Positions 32,548-42,322 of a stretch of DNA of 64,000 nt are shown piece after piece. The DNA is taken from the NCBI RefSeq assembly GCF_003610405.1, contig NZ_RAQC01000001.1, positions 1,240,001 through 1,304,000 of the forward strand, read 5' to 3'. The notes beneath the pieces are model-generated. The model ran no database searches, had not been told where the DNA came from, and worked only from the letters and a program-made list of their open reading frames with translations. Position numbers and translations under genes: made by a program. The stretch's first letter is position 1; each line of letters starts with the position of its first letter. The DNA comes from Microbacterium sp. AG238. Its GTDB lineage: Bacteria; Actinomycetota; Actinomycetes; Actinomycetales; Microbacteriaceae.

Positions 32548-33952
32548 CCGCCGGCGCCACACCCGACGACCGGGCGACCTCGCTGGAATCCGCACCCCCG
32601 GGTGCCGCGGGCTCGGACGGCGGCGCCTCGGCGTACGCCCGGCTCAGCCGCCGGTACTGCGGCGAGGCGAAGGCGAGGAGCACGATGACGAGCATGAGGG
32701 CGCTCGCGGCGACGAAGGCCAGGGCGATGCCCCGCGCCTCGCCCCCGCCGAGCAACCAGCCGAAGGTGCGCTCACCGGTATCCGTACGCATGAAGGGGAT
32801 GAGGCCGAACTGCGCGAGCGGCCCGATCAGATACGCCGAAATCGGCGACGCCGCCGACTCGACCGACGCCGCGAAGCCGAAGACCCTCCCCTGGGTATGG
32901 AACGGCACGACGCGCTGGATGACGGTCTGCTCGGCAGCCTCGGCCACGGGCATGAGCATCATGAAGACGAAGATCCCGAGTGCGTAGAGCCACCACCACT
33001 CGCGGATTGCGAAGGTCATGCCCAGCACGGCGACGCCCACGTTGACGAGAAGCAGCGTACGCACGGGGTTGCGTCCGAGTCCGCGCGCAGCGACGAGGGC
33101 GCCGCCGAGGATGAAGCCGGTGCCGGTGACCGCGAGCACGATGCCCCACGCCTCCACAGTGAAGAGCGTCAGCCCGTAGGGATCCATGAGCGCCATGAAG
33201 ACCCCGCCCACGAGGTTGTTGATGGTGGTGAACAGGATCAGTGCCAGCAGGCCCGGCACGGCGCGGATCGCCGGGATCACACCGCGGAACGTGAAGGCCG
33301 GTGTGGCGGCATCGTGAGCCGCGGCGACGCCGCGCTCGGGGATCGACACGAACATCAGATGGCCGAGGGCGAGCGCCGTCGCGGTGACCGCGATCACGAC
33401 CGTCCATCCCATTCCGAGCAGGCCGATCGAGAGGCCGGAGAAGACGCTCGTGACGATGAACGCCACGCCTTGCACGGTTCCGACCAGGCCGTTCGCCCGG
33501 TCGCGGCGGTCGCCCGGCACGAGAAGCGTCACGGTGGTCGACAGCGCGATGTTGCGCAGGTTCTCGACCACTCCCCCGATGAGGATCAGCCCCGCGAAGA
33601 TCCAGAACCAGGGCCGGCCCCAATCGACGAGGACCGCCTCGGGGAACAGCAGATAGACCGCACCGGCACCGAGATAGGTCGCGAGGGTGATGAGGCTCGA
33701 GAGCACCATCACCGCCTTCTTCTTCAGGTGGTCGACAAGGGCCCCGAAGACCACCCCGAACACGGCGACGAGCAGCATGTACGAGCCGCCGATGATGGAT
33801 GTCGCCAGGACGTTCTCCGTCGCGAGGTAGGCCCAGAACGTCAGGGCGAACCAGAGGAAGCTCGAGGTCACGTTCGCGAGCAGAGTATTGCCGAGCACCT
33901 GGTGGAACGCGCGCATGCGCGAGGACTCCAGTGCGCTGAGCGGGGCGGTCAT
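32522..33952 (-). CDS. major facilitator transporter, macrolide-efflux-like
   Basis: This 476-residue protein has 12 helices and a non-conserved C-terminal tail rich in Ala, Pro and Ser. The start ATG at 33952 is set by TACTGT 7 nt upstream. GNTLLANVTSSFLWFALTFWAYL begins helix 1, and GALVDHLKKKAVMV is the loop after helix 2. It resembles MefA-type exporters. Its 3' end overlaps the neighbouring transporter gene by 26 nt on the other strand, so full-length mRNAs would be complementary at their ends. Confidence 0.85.
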   Translation of the reverse strand: MTAPLSALESSRMRAFHQVLGNTLLANVTSSFLWFALTFWAYLATENVLATSIIGGSYMLLVAVFGVVFGALVDHLKKKAVMVLSSLITLATYLGAGAVYLLFPEAVLVDWGRPWFWIFAGLILIGGVVENLRNIALSTTVTLLVPGDRRDRANGLVGTVQGVAFIVTSVFSGLSIGLLGMGWTVVIAVTATALALGHLMFVSIPERGVAAAHDAATPAFTFRGVIPAIRAVPGLLALILFTTINNLVGGVFMALMDPYGLTLFTVEAWGIVLAVTGTGFILGGALVAARGLGRNPVRTLLLVNVGVAVLGMTFAIREWWWLYALGIFVFMMLMPVAEAAEQTVIQRVVPFHTQGRVFGFAASVESAASPISAYLIGPLAQFGLIPFMRTDTGERTFGWLLGGGEARGIALAFVAASALMLVIVLLAFASPQYRRLSRAYAEAPPSEPAAPGGADSSEVARSSGVAPAVRQSDAAP

Positions 33953-33959
33953 GGGACGA

Positions 33960-33965
33960 ACAGTA
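33960..33965 (-). promoter_or_regulatory. -10 element of the MefA-like gene
   Basis: TACTGT on the minus strand, 7 nt before the ATG at 33952. Confidence 0.45.
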
Positions 33966-34009
33966 GACCCGGTCGCCGACACGGAGAAGAACGGGTTTCG
34001 GGTGGCTCG

Positions 34010-34840
34010 TCAGGCTCGCAGCGCGGGGTCGGCGAGCGACCACTTTTGGGCCGTCTGCATCATCCAGAACACGAGGAACAGCGCCAGGGCGACGAGCTCT
34101 CCGGCCAGCACGACGGGGAGGTCGAAGAGCATCGCCGACACGGCGGTCGCGGCGAGGTCGAGCAGCAGCGCGACCGCGACGACGATGTACCCGATCCGCG
34201 TCCGCCGCGCGGGTGGGTGCGTATCGGAGGGCCGCAGCGCCTCGGCGAGCGCAACGAGGGCGATGAGGATGAAGAAGCCGAACGCCGCGACGGCGTGACC
34301 GTAGCGGACGAGCTGGTCGGGCGCGAGAGTCCAGACGAGGGTCGTGGCCGCCAGCACCGCGGCCGCCAGAGCGAGGGTCGGACCGGTGTCGCGGAGGGCG
34401 ATGTCGCCCCGCCGGGCCAGCACGAGCCCGATCGCGAGCACGGCAGCGCCGATCGCGAGGTACGTCGCCACGGCGTTGTCGAGGTCGTCCGTGAACCCGA
34501 CGGGAACGCACGGGGCGGCGCAGTCGACGACGACGCCGGGCACCTCACCGGGCGAGACCGGCGTGGGGATGATGGCGATGAGCGGGGCCAGGAGCGCCGC
34601 GACATCCAACAGCACGCGTTGCGGGCCCCGCCCGGAGAGCGCGAGCAGGCAGGCCGCGGCGGTGACCAGGGCGGCGGAGAAGACGGTGCGGGCCGAGGAA
34701 TAGAAGTAATGGCTGACGCTGGGGAGCACTCCCGCGTCGGGGATCGCGAAGAGCACCGCGAGCATGATCGCGATCGGCGCACCCGCGAGGGTCAGGCGCA
34801 GATAGCGGTAGGTGCGCTGCGAAGTCGAGACGGCCGGCAC
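34010..34840 (-). CDS. 276-residue polytopic membrane protein of unknown function
   Basis: Seven or eight hydrophobic helices alternate with short loops. A pair of cysteines flanks a Pro in VDCAAPCVPVGF (about residue 107), probably in an outside loop. The segment SHYFYSSARTVFSAALV follows helix 1. I do not recognise the family. It starts with GTG at 34840, TAGCCT being 6 nt upstream, and is monocistronic. Confidence 0.7.
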   Translation of the reverse strand: MPAVSTSQRTYRYLRLTLAGAPIAIMLAVLFAIPDAGVLPSVSHYFYSSARTVFSAALVTAAACLLALSGRGPQRVLLDVAALLAPLIAIIPTPVSPGEVPGVVVDCAAPCVPVGFTDDLDNAVATYLAIGAAVLAIGLVLARRGDIALRDTGPTLALAAAVLAATTLVWTLAPDQLVRYGHAVAAFGFFILIALVALAEALRPSDTHPPARRTRIGYIVVAVALLLDLAATAVSAMLFDLPVVLAGELVALALFLVFWMMQTAQKWSLADPALRA

Positions 34841-34846
34841 GACGCC

Positions 34847-34852
34847 AGGCTA
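34847..34852 (-). promoter_or_regulatory. -10 element of the 34010-34840 gene
   Basis: TAGCCT on the minus strand, 6 nt before the GTG. Confidence 0.55.
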
Positions 34853-34870
34853 ACGGCGGGGTCGGACGCA

Positions 34871-34915
34871 CCGCATCCGCCCCGCGGCAGCGTCGCTGCG
34901 GCGGAGCGGATGCGG
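34871..34915 (-). terminator. terminator of the azt operon
   Basis: CCGCATCCGC (34871-34880) pairs with GCGGATGCGG (34906-34915), with further GC pairing inside. It lies 12 nt past the last gene of the zinc operon. Confidence 0.65.
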
Positions 34916-34927
34916 GCATGCCTCATG

Positions 34928-36112
34928 TCAGGAGACGGCGGCGATCTCGTTCGGCACGTGCGGCAGCGTCACCGTCTGCACGATCTCACCCGTCGTGAGA
35001 TCGACCGCGATGAGCTCGCTGTCGGCCGGATCGGTGATGTAGGCGATGTCTCCCGCGACCTTGACCGCCGGGTGCGGAGCCTGCCACTCGGCCGGCCCTT
35101 CCCACGGGTCGACGACGGGCAGCGACTTCGTGACACCGCCGGTGGCGGGATCGATCCAGTGCAGCGATCCGTCGGTGCCGATCAGCACGGCCTCGGCGGA
35201 CGGCCCGCGCGCGATGCCGCGGAAGGTGTACTCGACGCCGGCGGGCAGCGCGACCTTGGTCAGCGACTTCGCCTCGGTGTCGACGAGAGCGATGTTGCGC
35301 AACAGGTAGCCCTCGGCGTCGGGGTCGTCCTTGTAGTCCATGACGACGAGCGGGCTGTCCTCGGCGACGAAGGCGTTGCCGATCCGGCCATAGGAGTCGG
35401 GCGAGGTGACCTTGGTGATCTCGCCGCCGTCGTAGATGATCGCGCCGTTCTCGCATCCGAACACGACGCGCTCCTCCTCGGCGGTGCCCTCACCGTGGAC
35501 GCCCGGGCAGTCGGCGTTCGAGGCGATCTCGGCGCGATTCGCGTCGAGCACGCGGATGCCGGTGCGCCCGGCCTCGCCGCCGACGGTGGTCAGCAGCGTG
35601 CCGTCCTCGAGCTCGACCGAGACACCGTGGTGCGCCTCGACGCCGGGGATCACCTCGGCGTCGGGCAGCGTGCCGTCGAGCTGAGCGAGGTCGGCGGTGT
35701 CGAAGATCGTCGTATCGCTCGTCGCGTCGTCGTAGAGCACGGTCTTGCCGCCGTGGACGACGACGTGGCCGGCGGCGGCCGCCGGGACGACGAGGTCGGT
35801 GAGTTCGGGCTGCTGGACGTCGAGCAGCTGGAAGCCCTCCGACGTCGTGACCATGACGTGGCGGCCGTCACCGGCCGCATTGAGTCGGATGAAGTCCTCC
35901 GAATCGAAGTCTCCGATCACCTCGAGCTCGTCGCCGCCGAGCACGAGCACACCGCCTTCGTAGCCGAGCGCGACCCGGGGACCGGCGGGGACGGATGCCT
36001 CGGTCGACGCGTCGCCGGACGGGCCGGATGCCGGGGACGGTGAGGACGAGCATCCCGCCAGCACCAGGGCTGCGGCGCCGGCGAGGGCACCGAACTGCAG
36101 GGTTCTCTTCAT
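34928..36112 (-). CDS. aztD: AztD-like zinc metallochaperone lipoprotein (second copy)
   Basis: This 394-residue lipoprotein (signal peptide ending VLAGC, C21) is followed by a Ser/Pro linker and a beta-propeller-like repeat body (VMVTTSEGFQLLDVQ, GHVVVHGGKTVLYDD, GSLHWIDPATGG, YITDPADSELIAVDLTTGEI). This is the build of AztD, the periplasmic zinc chaperone that loads AztC. The ATG at 36112 is preceded by GGAAAGGA. A start at 36145 overlapping the aztC stop would spoil the signal peptide. It is the last gene of aztB-aztD-like-aztC-aztD. Confidence 0.8.
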   Translation of the reverse strand: MKRTLQFGALAGAAALVLAGCSSSPSPASGPSGDASTEASVPAGPRVALGYEGGVLVLGGDELEVIGDFDSEDFIRLNAAGDGRHVMVTTSEGFQLLDVQQPELTDLVVPAAAAGHVVVHGGKTVLYDDATSDTTIFDTADLAQLDGTLPDAEVIPGVEAHHGVSVELEDGTLLTTVGGEAGRTGIRVLDANRAEIASNADCPGVHGEGTAEEERVVFGCENGAIIYDGGEITKVTSPDSYGRIGNAFVAEDSPLVVMDYKDDPDAEGYLLRNIALVDTEAKSLTKVALPAGVEYTFRGIARGPSAEAVLIGTDGSLHWIDPATGGVTKSLPVVDPWEGPAEWQAPHPAVKVAGDIAYITDPADSELIAVDLTTGEIVQTVTLPHVPNEIAAVS

Positions 36113-36141
36113 GGGGTGGGTTTCCTTTCCAGGGAAATGCC

Positions 36142-37044
36142 TCATCGGGTGAGGCCGTCGGTGATGCGCTGGAGGTTCTGGCGCATCATGTCGAGGTAGG
36201 TGTCGCCGGGCTGCCCCTCCGGCGCGAGCGACTCGGTCAGCAACGGCACGACCGACACATCGCGCCCGGCCTCATCGGCGAGGACGCGCATGAGCCGGTC
36301 GGGCTGCGACGAGTCGGCGAAGATCGTGCGGACCCCGGCCGAGTCGATCGCGTCGACGAGGTCCTGCAGGTCGGAGGCGCTGGGGGCCGCGAGCGTCGTG
36401 CCGCCCGGCACGGCCGCGCCGAGGATGCGCACGTCGTAGCGGCGCGCGAGGTAGCCGAACACGTGGTGGTTGGTGACGAGGGCCCGGTGCTCGGCGGGGA
36501 TGGACTCCAGGCCGGTGGCCATCTCGGAATCCACCGCCTCGAGTTCCGAGACGTACGCGTCGGCGGCATCCGTCACGGCCCGTCCGCCGTCGCCGGCGAG
36601 GTCGGCGAGGACCGGGGCGAGTGCGTCGACGACGCGGGCGGTCTGGGTCGGATCGGTCCAGAAGTGCGGGTCGACCGCGTCGGAGTCGAGGTAGCCGAGG
36701 GCCTCGACGTGGTCGCCCGCGACGAACTGAGCCACACCGTCGGCGGCGGACGCGTCGACATGATGCTGCACGCCCTCTTCGAGCCCGAGCCCGTTCGAGA
36801 CCACCAGATCGGCACTGCGCATCGTCGCCGCGTCCTGAGCCGACAGCTCGAACGAGTGCGGATCGGCGTCACGCGGCATGAAGGTGACGACGTCGAGCTC
36901 GTGGCCGGCGAGGTTCTGCACGATGTCGCCCAGGATGTTGGTCGTCACGACCACGGTCGGACGGTCGCTTCCGCCCGCCGAGCAGCCCGCGAGCGAGACG
37001 ATTCCGGCGACGACGAGACCGAGAGCCAGCGTCACCCGCCTCAT
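36142..37044 (-). CDS. aztC: zinc ABC transporter substrate-binding lipoprotein AztC
   Basis: This 300-residue cluster A-I (ZnuA/PsaA fold) binding protein has a lipobox LAGC (C21). The probable zinc ligands are H63 (DADPHSFE), H127 (DPHFW), H193 (TNHHVFGYLA) and D244 (FADSSQ). The usual His-rich mobile loop of ZnuA is short and nearly His-free, as in AztC, which relies on AztD. The ATG overlaps the stop of the upstream gene by 4 nt. Confidence 0.88.
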   Translation of the reverse strand: MRRVTLALGLVVAGIVSLAGCSAGGSDRPTVVVTTNILGDIVQNLAGHELDVVTFMPRDADPHSFELSAQDAATMRSADLVVSNGLGLEEGVQHHVDASAADGVAQFVAGDHVEALGYLDSDAVDPHFWTDPTQTARVVDALAPVLADLAGDGGRAVTDAADAYVSELEAVDSEMATGLESIPAEHRALVTNHHVFGYLARRYDVRILGAAVPGGTTLAAPSASDLQDLVDAIDSAGVRTIFADSSQPDRLMRVLADEAGRDVSVVPLLTESLAPEGQPGDTYLDMMRQNLQRITDGLTR

Positions 37045-38276
37045 CGGCCCGTCTCCGCGAAGAAAGCGGGCGCATGCTCAGTCGTGAAGCTCCGGGCCAC
37101 CCGCCCGCCGTCGGCGGGATCGATTTCGAAGAGCGTTCGCTCGGCGGGCCCGTTGAGGTAGGTGCGCCGCTGATCCGCGACGAGGTCGACACCGGCGGCG
37201 AGCGCCGGGTCGGCGAGGGATGCCGCCACCAGCGGCTCCGTGCGGGAGAGCTGCTCCCCCGTCGTGCCCGAGATGACGATCACCGAGCCGTCTGCGGCGA
37301 GCGCGACGACGGTCTCGTCGGCGTCGTCGACGGCCGTGACGCGGACGATGGGCTCGCCGGCGTCGAAGGACGTCCACGACCGCTCCCGGGTGTCGAGCAG
37401 CCAGAACGCCGAGGATTCGGTACGACCGGCCACGGTGGGGCGGCCCTCGCGGTTCGCGAATGACAGGGCGCGGCTCGGCCCGCCCTCGGGGTACGGAATG
37501 CGCTCGAGAGACGTCCCCGCGGCATCCGAGACGGCGAGCACGGCACCGTCAGCGCAGCCGACGACGACGCCGACGTTCGTTGCGATAGACCCCGCGGGAT
37601 CGACGCAGGGCGTGGTGCCGAGTTCGGCCCCCGTCGCGTCGACGCGACGGATCTCGCCCGCGGCCGCATCGCCGATCAGGGCACCTCCGGGGCTCGGCAC
37701 GACGAAGGAGCCGGGCGCGTCGAGCGTGAGCCGGAAGCTCTCGACGATGTCGCCCTTCTTGAGCGCGTCGAAGTCGAGCAGCACGGCCTCGCCGCCGCGG
37801 TCGCCGTCGTCGAAGTACACGCCCACTCCGAGGTCGCTCGTGACGGTGCGCGGGGTGCCGGAGCCGGTCACCTCGCCGAGGAGGCGGGCGGGGGCCTCGT
37901 AGTAGTGGAAGTGGTCGATGTGATTCCAGGTCCACACCCCGCTGTCGATGATCGACACCTCGCCCTCACGACCGGCGAACAGGAAGCGCCCCTCGCTGTC
38001 GAGCGTGTCGGCCGGGGCGACGTCACCGAGCACCTCGGACTCCTCGTCGATCAGGTCGAGGTGGTAGACGGCACCGTCGGTGCCGATGCTCGTGAGATGC
38101 AGAGCGGGCTCGGCGAGTTCGCGCGCCCCGGCGATGGCGCCGTGACCGTCGCCGAGGGCCGAAGCACGGGTATCCGGGGTCGCGGCGGGCGTGCTGGAGG
38201 GTGTGGCTTGGCAGCCGGCGAGCAGAGCGGCTCCGGCCGTGAGCGCGATGAGCGAGAGAGGTGCACGAGTTCTCAT
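37041..38276 (-). CDS. AztD-like lipoprotein (first copy, with His cluster)
   Basis: This 411-residue lipoprotein (LLAGC, C22) has the same propeller-type layout as the protein encoded at 34928. It carries a distinct motif WNHIDHFHYYEAP with H119, H122 and H124, a likely metal site, plus a GHG stretch near residue 45. GAAAGGA precedes the ATG at 38276, which overlaps the aztB stop by 4 nt. Two AztD-type proteins flanking aztC in one operon suggests two zinc donors or a division between binding and transfer. Confidence 0.75.
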   Translation of the reverse strand: MRTRAPLSLIALTAGAALLAGCQATPSSTPAATPDTRASALGDGHGAIAGARELAEPALHLTSIGTDGAVYHLDLIDEESEVLGDVAPADTLDSEGRFLFAGREGEVSIIDSGVWTWNHIDHFHYYEAPARLLGEVTGSGTPRTVTSDLGVGVYFDDGDRGGEAVLLDFDALKKGDIVESFRLTLDAPGSFVVPSPGGALIGDAAAGEIRRVDATGAELGTTPCVDPAGSIATNVGVVVGCADGAVLAVSDAAGTSLERIPYPEGGPSRALSFANREGRPTVAGRTESSAFWLLDTRERSWTSFDAGEPIVRVTAVDDADETVVALAADGSVIVISGTTGEQLSRTEPLVAASLADPALAAGVDLVADQRRTYLNGPAERTLFEIDPADGGRVARSFTTEHAPAFFAETGR

Positions 38277-39154
38277 GCGGTCCTTTCCGGGGTGTTCGGG
38301 ATGACGGATGCCGGCGCGCGACGTCCGTCGGGGCGGGTGAAGGCACGGGTGATCGCGCGGATGCCGGTTGAGAACGCACCGGAGCAGATCGCGGTGAACG
38401 CGACCGTGGCACCCGCGGCGGTGGCGGCATGCCACGAGATGAGCAGGCCCGCGGCGACCGAAAGGATGCCGATCAGTGCGGCGAGGATCATCGTGGGCAC
38501 GATGCGCCGGGTCCACTGGCCGGCCCCGACGGCGGGGCCGAGCAGCATGCCCACCACGAGCAGCGACCCGACGGCCTGATACGCCGAGACGACGGCCAGC
38601 GTGACGAGTCCGACGAGCACGATGTGCGCGGCGCGGGGGTGGAGGCCCAGCAGCTGCGCCTGACGCGGGTCGACGGTCAGCGCGACGAAAGAGCGATGCC
38701 CGAGGGCGGCGACGACGACGGTGACGAGGAGTGCGACGGCGAGCGCAACGAGTTCGGACGAGCCGATCGCGAGGATGTCGCCGAAGAGGATCGCCGAGGC
38801 ATCCGTCGCGAAGCTCCGCGACGCCGAGATGACGATGATGCCGAGCGAGAGGCTCGCGACGAACAGCAACCCGATGCTCGTGTCGGCGGAGAGCCTGCCG
38901 CGGCGTTGCAGGGCACCGACGCCGAGCGACATCACCGCGGCGCTGAGGGCGGCACCGGCCATCGGCGGAAATCCCGTGAGGGTCGCGACGGCGACACCCG
39001 GAAGCATGCCGTGCGCCATCGCCTCGCCGAGGAAGGCCATGCCGCGCAACACGACCCAGGTGCCGACGATGCCGCACACGATCGCGACGAGGGCGCCGCC
39101 GAGCAGCGCACGCTGGACGAACGTGACGGCGAGGGGGTCGAGGAGGAAGGACAC
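38273..39154 (-). CDS. aztB: zinc ABC transporter permease AztB
   Basis: This 293-residue protein has eight or nine helices of the ABC-3 (ZnuB) family. The family segments VLRGMAFLGEAMAHGMLPGVA and SYQAVGSLLVVGMLLGPA are clear. The GTG at 39154 is chosen because the first helix follows directly and the Zur-like box lies just upstream; no strong ribosome site is visible. TATCGT stands 8 nt before it on the minus strand. It is the first gene of the minus-strand zinc operon. Confidence 0.88.
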   Translation of the reverse strand: MSFLLDPLAVTFVQRALLGGALVAIVCGIVGTWVVLRGMAFLGEAMAHGMLPGVAVATLTGFPPMAGAALSAAVMSLGVGALQRRGRLSADTSIGLLFVASLSLGIIVISASRSFATDASAILFGDILAIGSSELVALAVALLVTVVVAALGHRSFVALTVDPRQAQLLGLHPRAAHIVLVGLVTLAVVSAYQAVGSLLVVGMLLGPAVGAGQWTRRIVPTMILAALIGILSVAAGLLISWHAATAAGATVAFTAICSGAFSTGIRAITRAFTRPDGRRAPASVIPNTPERTA

Positions 39155-39176
39155 GATCGACGACGATACATGAAAG

Positions 39177-39191
39177 TGAGAACGATTTTCA
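39177..39191 (+). promoter_or_regulatory. Zur-like box between aztB and aztA
   Basis: TGAGAACGATTTTCA is a near-palindromic 7-1-7 site like the TGAnAAnnnTTnTCA zinc-uptake-regulator boxes. It covers the spacer between -35 and -10 of aztA (AATACT at 39197-39202) and lies upstream of aztB, so it would shut off both directions when zinc is plentiful. Confidence 0.7.
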
Positions 39192-39208
39192 TTTGCAATA
39201 CTGGGGCG

Positions 39209-39921
39209 ATGCCCAGCTCGACCGCTTCTCCCGATCGCCGCCCCGTCGTCGAACTGCGCGAGGTGACAGTCGTCTTCGATGGCCACCTCGCCCTCCGCGG
39301 GGTCGACCTCGACATCTCGGGCGGCGAGGTCCTCGCGGTGGTGGGCGCCAACGGCTCGGGGAAGTCGACACTGGTCGCGGTCGCTGCGGGCCTCCTGTCG
39401 CCCACCTCGGGAACACTCCGCCGCGAGCCCGGCATCCGCGTGGGTCTCGTGCCGCAGACCTCGAACGACGGCGCCCGCCTCCCCCTCACCGTGAGCGACC
39501 TGGTCGCGATGGGCCGCTGGCGCGAACGCGGCCCGTTCCTGCCGCTGCGGCGGAGCGATCGGGCACGCATCGCGGACGCGATCGAGACCGTTGGGCTGAC
39601 CTCGCTCGCCCGACGTCCACTCGGCCTGCTGTCGGGCGGCCAGCGCCAGCGAGCACACATCGCGCAGGCTCTCGCACAGGAGGCCGACCTGCTGCTGCTC
39701 GACGAGCCGATGAGCGGGCTCGACGCGGCATCCCGTGAGGCCGTGGCATCCGCCCTCGCTGTCGCGGCGCGCGCCGGCGCAGCCGTCGTCGCCGTCACAC
39801 ACGATCTGGCCGAGCTCGGCGAGGTCGACGCGATCTGCCGACTCGTCGACGGGCGGGTCGTCGAGGGTTCTCCCGCCGCGCCGCGTGGACGAGGACGCGG
39901 CACCGGGGCTACCGTGAGAGC

Positions 39922-39925
<4 letters not shown>
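39209..39925 (+). CDS. aztA: zinc ABC transporter ATP-binding protein AztA
   Basis: This 238-residue ATPase has Walker [10 protein letters not shown] (about 46-54), Q-loop VPQTSND, signature LSGGQRQR, Walker [13 protein letters not shown] and switch His VTHD. It energises zinc import through AztB. The ATG at 39209 is leaderless, 6 nt from AATACT. It is divergent from aztB and overlaps pgi by 4 nt (GTGA). Confidence 0.9.
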
Positions 39926-41607
<1,682 letters not shown>

Positions 41608-41623
41608 CCCCCGCCCCCCCTCT

Positions 41624-41687
41624 CGTCGACTCGCCACGAAAAGCGGATGCCGGCACCCCGGCATCCGCCATTTCTGGCGAGTCGACG
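41624..41687 (+). repeat. branched palindrome, copy A (64 bp)
   Basis: The outer arms CGTCGACTCGCCA (41624-41636) and TGGCGAGTCGACG (41675-41687) pair perfectly. The inner arms GCGGATGCCGG and CCGGCATCCGC also pair. Between them GAAA faces TTTC. The same design occurs at 43940. It lies between convergent pgi and the XRE gene and could act as a two-way terminator. Confidence 0.88.
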
Positions 41688-41700
41688 GGTAGGACGTGGG

Positions 41701-42255
41701 TCAGTCGGGGGCGGTCAGGGTGTGCATACGCTCACCGGCGGCGTTGAAGATGCTGATCACCTCGGCGGGGCGCGCGCCGACCGCGCTGATGGAGTGAGGG
41801 GTGCGCGTGTCGAACTCCGCCGCCTCGCCCCGTGACAGCGTGAGCTCCTGGTCTCCGAGGACGAGACGGACGCGCCCGCTCAGCACGTAGAACCATTCGA
41901 ATCCGTCGTGGACCCGCGGCGCCGGCGCCGTATCCGAGGGCGGATAGGTCACCTTGTAGGTCTGGACGGGCGAACTCTCCCGCGTCAGCGGCGCGATCAC
42001 GTGGCCGTGCCTGGTCGTCGCCGGCCGCCGGACGCGCGGGTCGGGATGCTCGGCGGGCACGAGGTCGTCGATGCGGATGCCGAGCTGCCGCGTGAGAGGA
42101 ACGAGCAGCTCGAGGTTCGCCTGCCGCTTGCCCGACTCGAGGCGCGAGAGGGTGCTCGTCGACATCCCTGCCCGCCCGGCGAGGTCGTCGAGGGTCAATC
42201 CGCGGTCCTGCCGCGCAGCGCGCAGGCGCGGTCCGATCTGGTCGAGTCCGGTCAT
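41701..42255 (-). CDS. XRE-family regulator with C-terminal cupin
   Basis: This 184-residue protein has a helix-turn-helix at about 8-62 (RLRAARQDRGLTLDDLAGRAGMSTSTLSRLESGKR) and a cupin barrel at about 100-180 (GFEWFYVLSGRVRLVLGDQE, LSRGEAAEFDTRTPHS). Such proteins usually sense a small ligand in the cupin pocket. The ATG at 42255 has CAAACT 6 nt upstream, overlapping the first GTTTGC half-site, so it is probably autoregulated. It is divergent from the oxidoreductase/methyltransferase gene. Confidence 0.9.
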   Translation of the reverse strand: MTGLDQIGPRLRAARQDRGLTLDDLAGRAGMSTSTLSRLESGKRQANLELLVPLTRQLGIRIDDLVPAEHPDPRVRRPATTRHGHVIAPLTRESSPVQTYKVTYPPSDTAPAPRVHDGFEWFYVLSGRVRLVLGDQELTLSRGEAAEFDTRTPHSISAVGARPAEVISIFNAAGERMHTLTAPD

Positions 42256-42262
42256 CCGTCTA

Positions 42263-42289
42263 GTTTGCCATTTTCGCAAACATGTTTGC
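42263..42289 (+). promoter_or_regulatory. triple half-site operator of the XRE regulator
   Basis: GTTTGC (42263-42268), GCAAAC (42276-42281) and GTTTGC (42284-42289) form two overlapping palindromes, one with a 7-nt and one with a 2-nt spacer. The first covers the -10 of the regulator gene. The third overlaps a -35-like TTTGCT for the opposite gene. Confidence 0.75.
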
Positions 42290-42322
42290 TGAGGGTCGTC
42301 GACCGGGCGGATGCTGGTCGGC

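Noticed and set aside
32315-36043. 1242-codon open frame on the plus strand
   Set aside because: It is antisense to the MFS, membrane and AztD genes, which have clear families and start signals. Long empty frames opposite genes are normal at this GC content.
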